Assembly: GCF_001428845.1 (NCBI RefSeq)
Contig: NZ_LMIU01000006.1
Coordinates: 153,643 to 217,642 of the forward strand
Origin: Achromobacter sp. Root83
GTDB lineage: Bacteria; Pseudomonadota; Gammaproteobacteria; Burkholderiales; Burkholderiaceae_B
Length of the DNA: 64,000 bases
Reading direction: 5' to 3'
A program made the translations under genes and the position numbers. This document shows, in pieces, positions 61,792-64,000 of the stretch. Below the pieces are notes generated by a model, which saw only the letters and a program-made list of their open reading frames with translations, had not been told where the DNA came from and made no database searches. Every line of letters starts with the position of its first letter. Positions within the stretch are counted from its first letter, which is position 1.

Positions 61792-63705
61792 TTAGCCGCG
61801 CTGGGTCAGCGCTCGGCTGATGCGATGGCGCGCCACCGTGGTGCGCGGCACTTTGAAGGGAAACCAGCTCCGCACGTCCTCGTCCAGGCCGATGCCGTGC
61901 ATGTAGTTGTAGATAGCCTTTTTCAGCCCCTTGCCCAGCGCATCATGGTCCACCCCGGTGGGGTCATGAAAACCGATGTCGTTCTTGGCGAAGGTGACGG
62001 GCGGCAAGGGCTGCAGCGTCACCCCGTATTCCTCGGGGTTCTTCCCCACCGGCGAATGCACCGTACAGGCGAAACGGTGGAAGAAACCGCTCTGGATGCA
62101 GTCGTTTTCAAACAACTGGCGAACGTACTCCAGCGCGTCCACGGTGTCCTGCACGGTCTGCGTGGGAAAACCGTACATCAGATACGCATGCACCAGCACG
62201 CCGGCATCGGTGAAGGCGCGCGTCACCCGCGCCACCTGATCGATCGAGACGCCCTTCTTCATCAGGTTCAGCAGGCGGTCCGACGCCACCTCCAGGCCGC
62301 CCGACACGGCGATGCAGCCGCTATCGGCCAACAGCTCGCACAGGTCCGGGGTGAAGGTCTTTTCAAAACGGATGTTGCCCCACCACGAAATGCCGGCGTT
62401 GCGTTCGATCAGCTCGGCCGCCAGCGCCTTCAGCGATTTGGGCGGCGCGGCCTCGTCCACGAAATGAAAGCCGGTCTGCCCTGTTTCGCGCACGATGGCT
62501 TCGATGCGGTCGGCCAGCACGGCGGCCGATGCGCCCTCGTAGCGGCCGATGTAGTCCAGGCTGACATCGCAGAAACTGCATTTCTTCCAGTAGCAGCCAT
62601 GCGCCACGGTCAGCTTGTTCCAGCGCCCGTCGCTCCACAGGCGGTGCATCGGGTTCAGCATGTCCAGCAGCGACAGGTAGCGATCCAGCGGCAGGCCGTC
62701 CCAGGTGGGGGTGCCCACTTCCGCGAACGCGACGTCCGGCTCGACCATGTTCACGTAACGCACCGCCCCGGTCTCGCCGTCCCGCAGGAACGTGCGCACC
62801 AGGCGCTGGCGCGAACGCTTGCCTTCCACATGTTCCAGCAGAGCCTGCAAGGGGCGCTCGCCGGCATCCAGGGTGACATAGTCGAAGTAATCGAACACGC
62901 GCGGGTCTTTCAGTTCGCGCAGTTCGGTATTGACGAAGCCGCCGCCCAGCACGGTGACGATGCCCGGGTCGTGCGCCTTGATCGCCTGCGCGATCCGGAA
63001 CGCCGCGTAGACCGCTCCGGGAAACGGCACCGACAGCAGCACCATCGTCGGCGCGTGGCGGGCCAGCGCTTGCGCCGTCAGCTCGCGCAGCGTCTCGTCT
63101 ACCAAGTTCAGCGGCGCCGCCAGCGCCTGCGCCAAGGGATCGAAGGTGGGCTGGCTGCCGGCCAGCGATTCGGCATAGCGCACGAACTCGAAACGCGAAT
63201 CGACGGCGTCCCGCAGCACATCGGCCAGATCATTCAGATACAGGGTGGCCAGGTGCTTGGCGCGGTCATGCAGGCCCAGCGCGCCGAACGCCCACCCCAG
63301 GGGATCGCCCCCGTCCTCGTCCATGTACACGTCCAGCGTGCTGAAACGGGGTCCTTCGGGCAGGAAATTGCGGCCCACGATACGGTGGGCCAGGGTCGGA
63401 TCGCGGCCTTGCAGGAAGGCGATCGCCGGGTCGATCGTGGCCAGGTAGCGCGGCTGCATGGCCACGAATGCCTGGATCGCGGGCGTGTGTTTTTCCAGCG
63501 GCAGCGCGGCCACCCTTTCCGACACCGCCCGCAGGCCGTCGGCGGACAGCAGCCGCAGCACCAGCGCCAGCGCCAGATCCTCCTGGAACGAGGTGACGCC
63601 GCGCGACCGCAAAAAGCCGGTCAGGTAGGCGGTGGACGGATAAGGGGTGTTCAGCTGCGTCATCGGGGGGATGACGGACAGCACGCGTAAAGGCAAGGTG
63701 GACAT
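61792..63705 (-). CDS. B12-binding-type radical SAM protein
   Basis: 637 residues. An N-terminal region with a Rossmann-like cobalamin domain (VLLSVPFPGAVYAAFRIAQA, IVTVLGGGFVNTELRELKDP) is followed by the radical SAM core. The cluster motif is CYWKKCSFC (C371, C376, C379), spacing CX4CX2C instead of the usual CX3CX2C, seen in one branch of B12-type radical SAM proteins. Further core motifs are GFHFVDEAAPP, SGGLEVASDRLLNLMKKGVS and HAYLMYGFPTQT. The DxHxxG cobalamin motif is not apparent. Substrate unknown, possibly methylation of an unactivated carbon. No precursor peptide or partner gene is seen. Confidence 0.85.
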   Translation of the reverse strand: MSTLPLRVLSVIPPMTQLNTPYPSTAYLTGFLRSRGVTSFQEDLALALVLRLLSADGLRAVSERVAALPLEKHTPAIQAFVAMQPRYLATIDPAIAFLQGRDPTLAHRIVGRNFLPEGPRFSTLDVYMDEDGGDPLGWAFGALGLHDRAKHLATLYLNDLADVLRDAVDSRFEFVRYAESLAGSQPTFDPLAQALAAPLNLVDETLRELTAQALARHAPTMVLLSVPFPGAVYAAFRIAQAIKAHDPGIVTVLGGGFVNTELRELKDPRVFDYFDYVTLDAGERPLQALLEHVEGKRSRQRLVRTFLRDGETGAVRYVNMVEPDVAFAEVGTPTWDGLPLDRYLSLLDMLNPMHRLWSDGRWNKLTVAHGCYWKKCSFCDVSLDYIGRYEGASAAVLADRIEAIVRETGQTGFHFVDEAAPPKSLKALAAELIERNAGISWWGNIRFEKTFTPDLCELLADSGCIAVSGGLEVASDRLLNLMKKGVSIDQVARVTRAFTDAGVLVHAYLMYGFPTQTVQDTVDALEYVRQLFENDCIQSGFFHRFACTVHSPVGKNPEEYGVTLQPLPPVTFAKNDIGFHDPTGVDHDALGKGLKKAIYNYMHGIGLDEDVRSWFPFKVPRTTVARHRISRALTQRG

Positions 63706-63785
63706 TGGGCACGGCAGGAATGCCGTCAGAAAAAGCGGGAATCGCCGTAATTATAGGCAGCACCGCCAGAAACGCCCTTCCACGC

Positions 63786-63892
63786 GCCCGCGGGGACGCC
63801 CTTTTTTGCAAGCCCGCGGGGACGCCCCTTTTTTGCAAGCCCGCCGGGGACGCCTTGTTACGCAAGCCCGCCGGGACGCCCTTACCGTCCGC
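63786..63892. repeat. Four tandem copies of a 26/27-bp unit
   Basis: Units begin at 63786, 63812, 63839 and 63866, each starting GCCCGC(C/G)GGGACGCC and ending in TTGCAA or a variant, the fourth degenerate. No spacers, so it is not a CRISPR. It fills the gap between the radical SAM promoter and the IS end. Confidence 0.85.
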
Positions 63893-63901
63893 CCGACCGC
63901 T

Positions 63902-64000
63902 ATGTGGTGGTCAAGTTTTAGTGGACACCTGCATAGGTAGTTTTGGCGCTTGGCTGCGTTCATACGCAGCCGGTGCCCGATAGCCCAGCTTGGAGTGCAG
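63902..64000 (-). mobile_element. IS3-family insertion sequence, one end only
   Basis: The terminal stretch TGTGGTGGTCAAGTTTTAGT reads like the inverted-repeat end of an IS3-family element and is followed inward by the 3' end of a transposase gene. The rest is beyond the right edge, so the outer boundary and any target duplication cannot be verified. Confidence 0.75.
63911..64000 (-). CDS. IS3-family transposase OrfB, C-terminal 29 codons
   Basis: The visible residues LHSKLGYRAPAAYERSQAPK then LPMQVSTKT and a stop are the usual C-terminus of rve-type OrfB transposases (H.LGY.(S/A)P...). The catalytic DDE residues and OrfA lie outside the window, so activity cannot be judged. Confidence 0.85.
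   Translation of the reverse strand: MHSKLGYRAPAAYERSQAPKLPMQVSTKT

Noticed and set aside
61600..63690. Plus-strand frame opposite the radical SAM gene
   Set aside because: Antisense shadow; no start context and no recognisable domain.
63786..63892. Possible CRISPR array
   Set aside because: Units are directly adjacent without spacers and there are no cas genes.

Overview
The window is about 66% G+C, densely coded bacterial DNA. It carries Bug/TctC solute receptors, a monomeric isocitrate dehydrogenase, autotransporters with an ESPR signal, many LysR regulators and a FetAB-like exporter. Together these point to a betaproteobacterium of the Alcaligenaceae, most like Achromobacter or Bordetella. 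This is inferred from gene content; no rRNA or tRNA gene was seen.

Layout. 1-1375: ilvA (cut by the left edge) behind a leader peptide and attenuator, with an OmpR-type/TPR regulator upstream. 3443-5671: icd, closed by a UUCG-loop terminator. 5886-6188: an orphan HigA-like HTH protein. 6193-7640: a FetAB-like pair. 7738-10105: a polar amino-acid ABC transporter. 10329-13272: a membrane-anchored TlpA-like protein, argC and a divergent LysR. 13344-16964: a ClC channel, a MarR regulator and an HPP-CBS membrane protein that share an unusual operator. 17021-19673: a histidine kinase, a FixJ-like response regulator and a periplasmic HbpS/GlcG-like protein; a palindrome lies in front of the kinase and again in front of the HbpS-like gene. 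19724-23170: a glycine-rich autotransporter. 23712-25289: an unrecognised protein behind a good FliA (sigma-28) promoter. 25560-26396: an alpha/beta hydrolase.

26469-38922 is a minus-strand sulfur-metabolism island: TauD-like dioxygenase, Bug receptor, two paralogous amino-acid binding proteins, aminotransferase, two permeases, ATPase, MetC-like C-S lyase, VOC protein, CysB-family regulator, and a cysteine-dioxygenase-like cupin fused to four rhodanese domains. An identical 13-bp motif lies 75-80 bp before two of its transcription units. 39067-40666: a lipoprotein and an exported protein of unknown role. 40716-45816: an FMN 2-hydroxyacid dehydrogenase, a divergent LysR, then an RraA-like protein, a D-2-hydroxyacid dehydrogenase and a Bug receptor.

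45895-47618: a tandem-DUF4189 periplasmic protein and a lipoprotein. 48005-53176: a 1723-residue autotransporter with a TTG start and ESPR, followed by a 41-bp triplicated repeat at a convergent junction. 53268-57761: an iron-uptake group (PepSY protein, two small membrane proteins, TonB-dependent receptor with a Fur-like box). 57898-61608: a PaoABC-like molybdenum hydroxylase without an evident Tat signal. 61792-63705: a B12-type radical SAM protein. 63786-64000: short tandem repeats beside the end of an IS3-family element cut by the right edge.

The strongest leads are four local regulatory designs (ilvA attenuator, MarR double operator, response-regulator palindrome with the HbpS-like gene, FliA promoter on an unknown gene) and the CysB-linked sulfur island with its tetra-rhodanese fusion.
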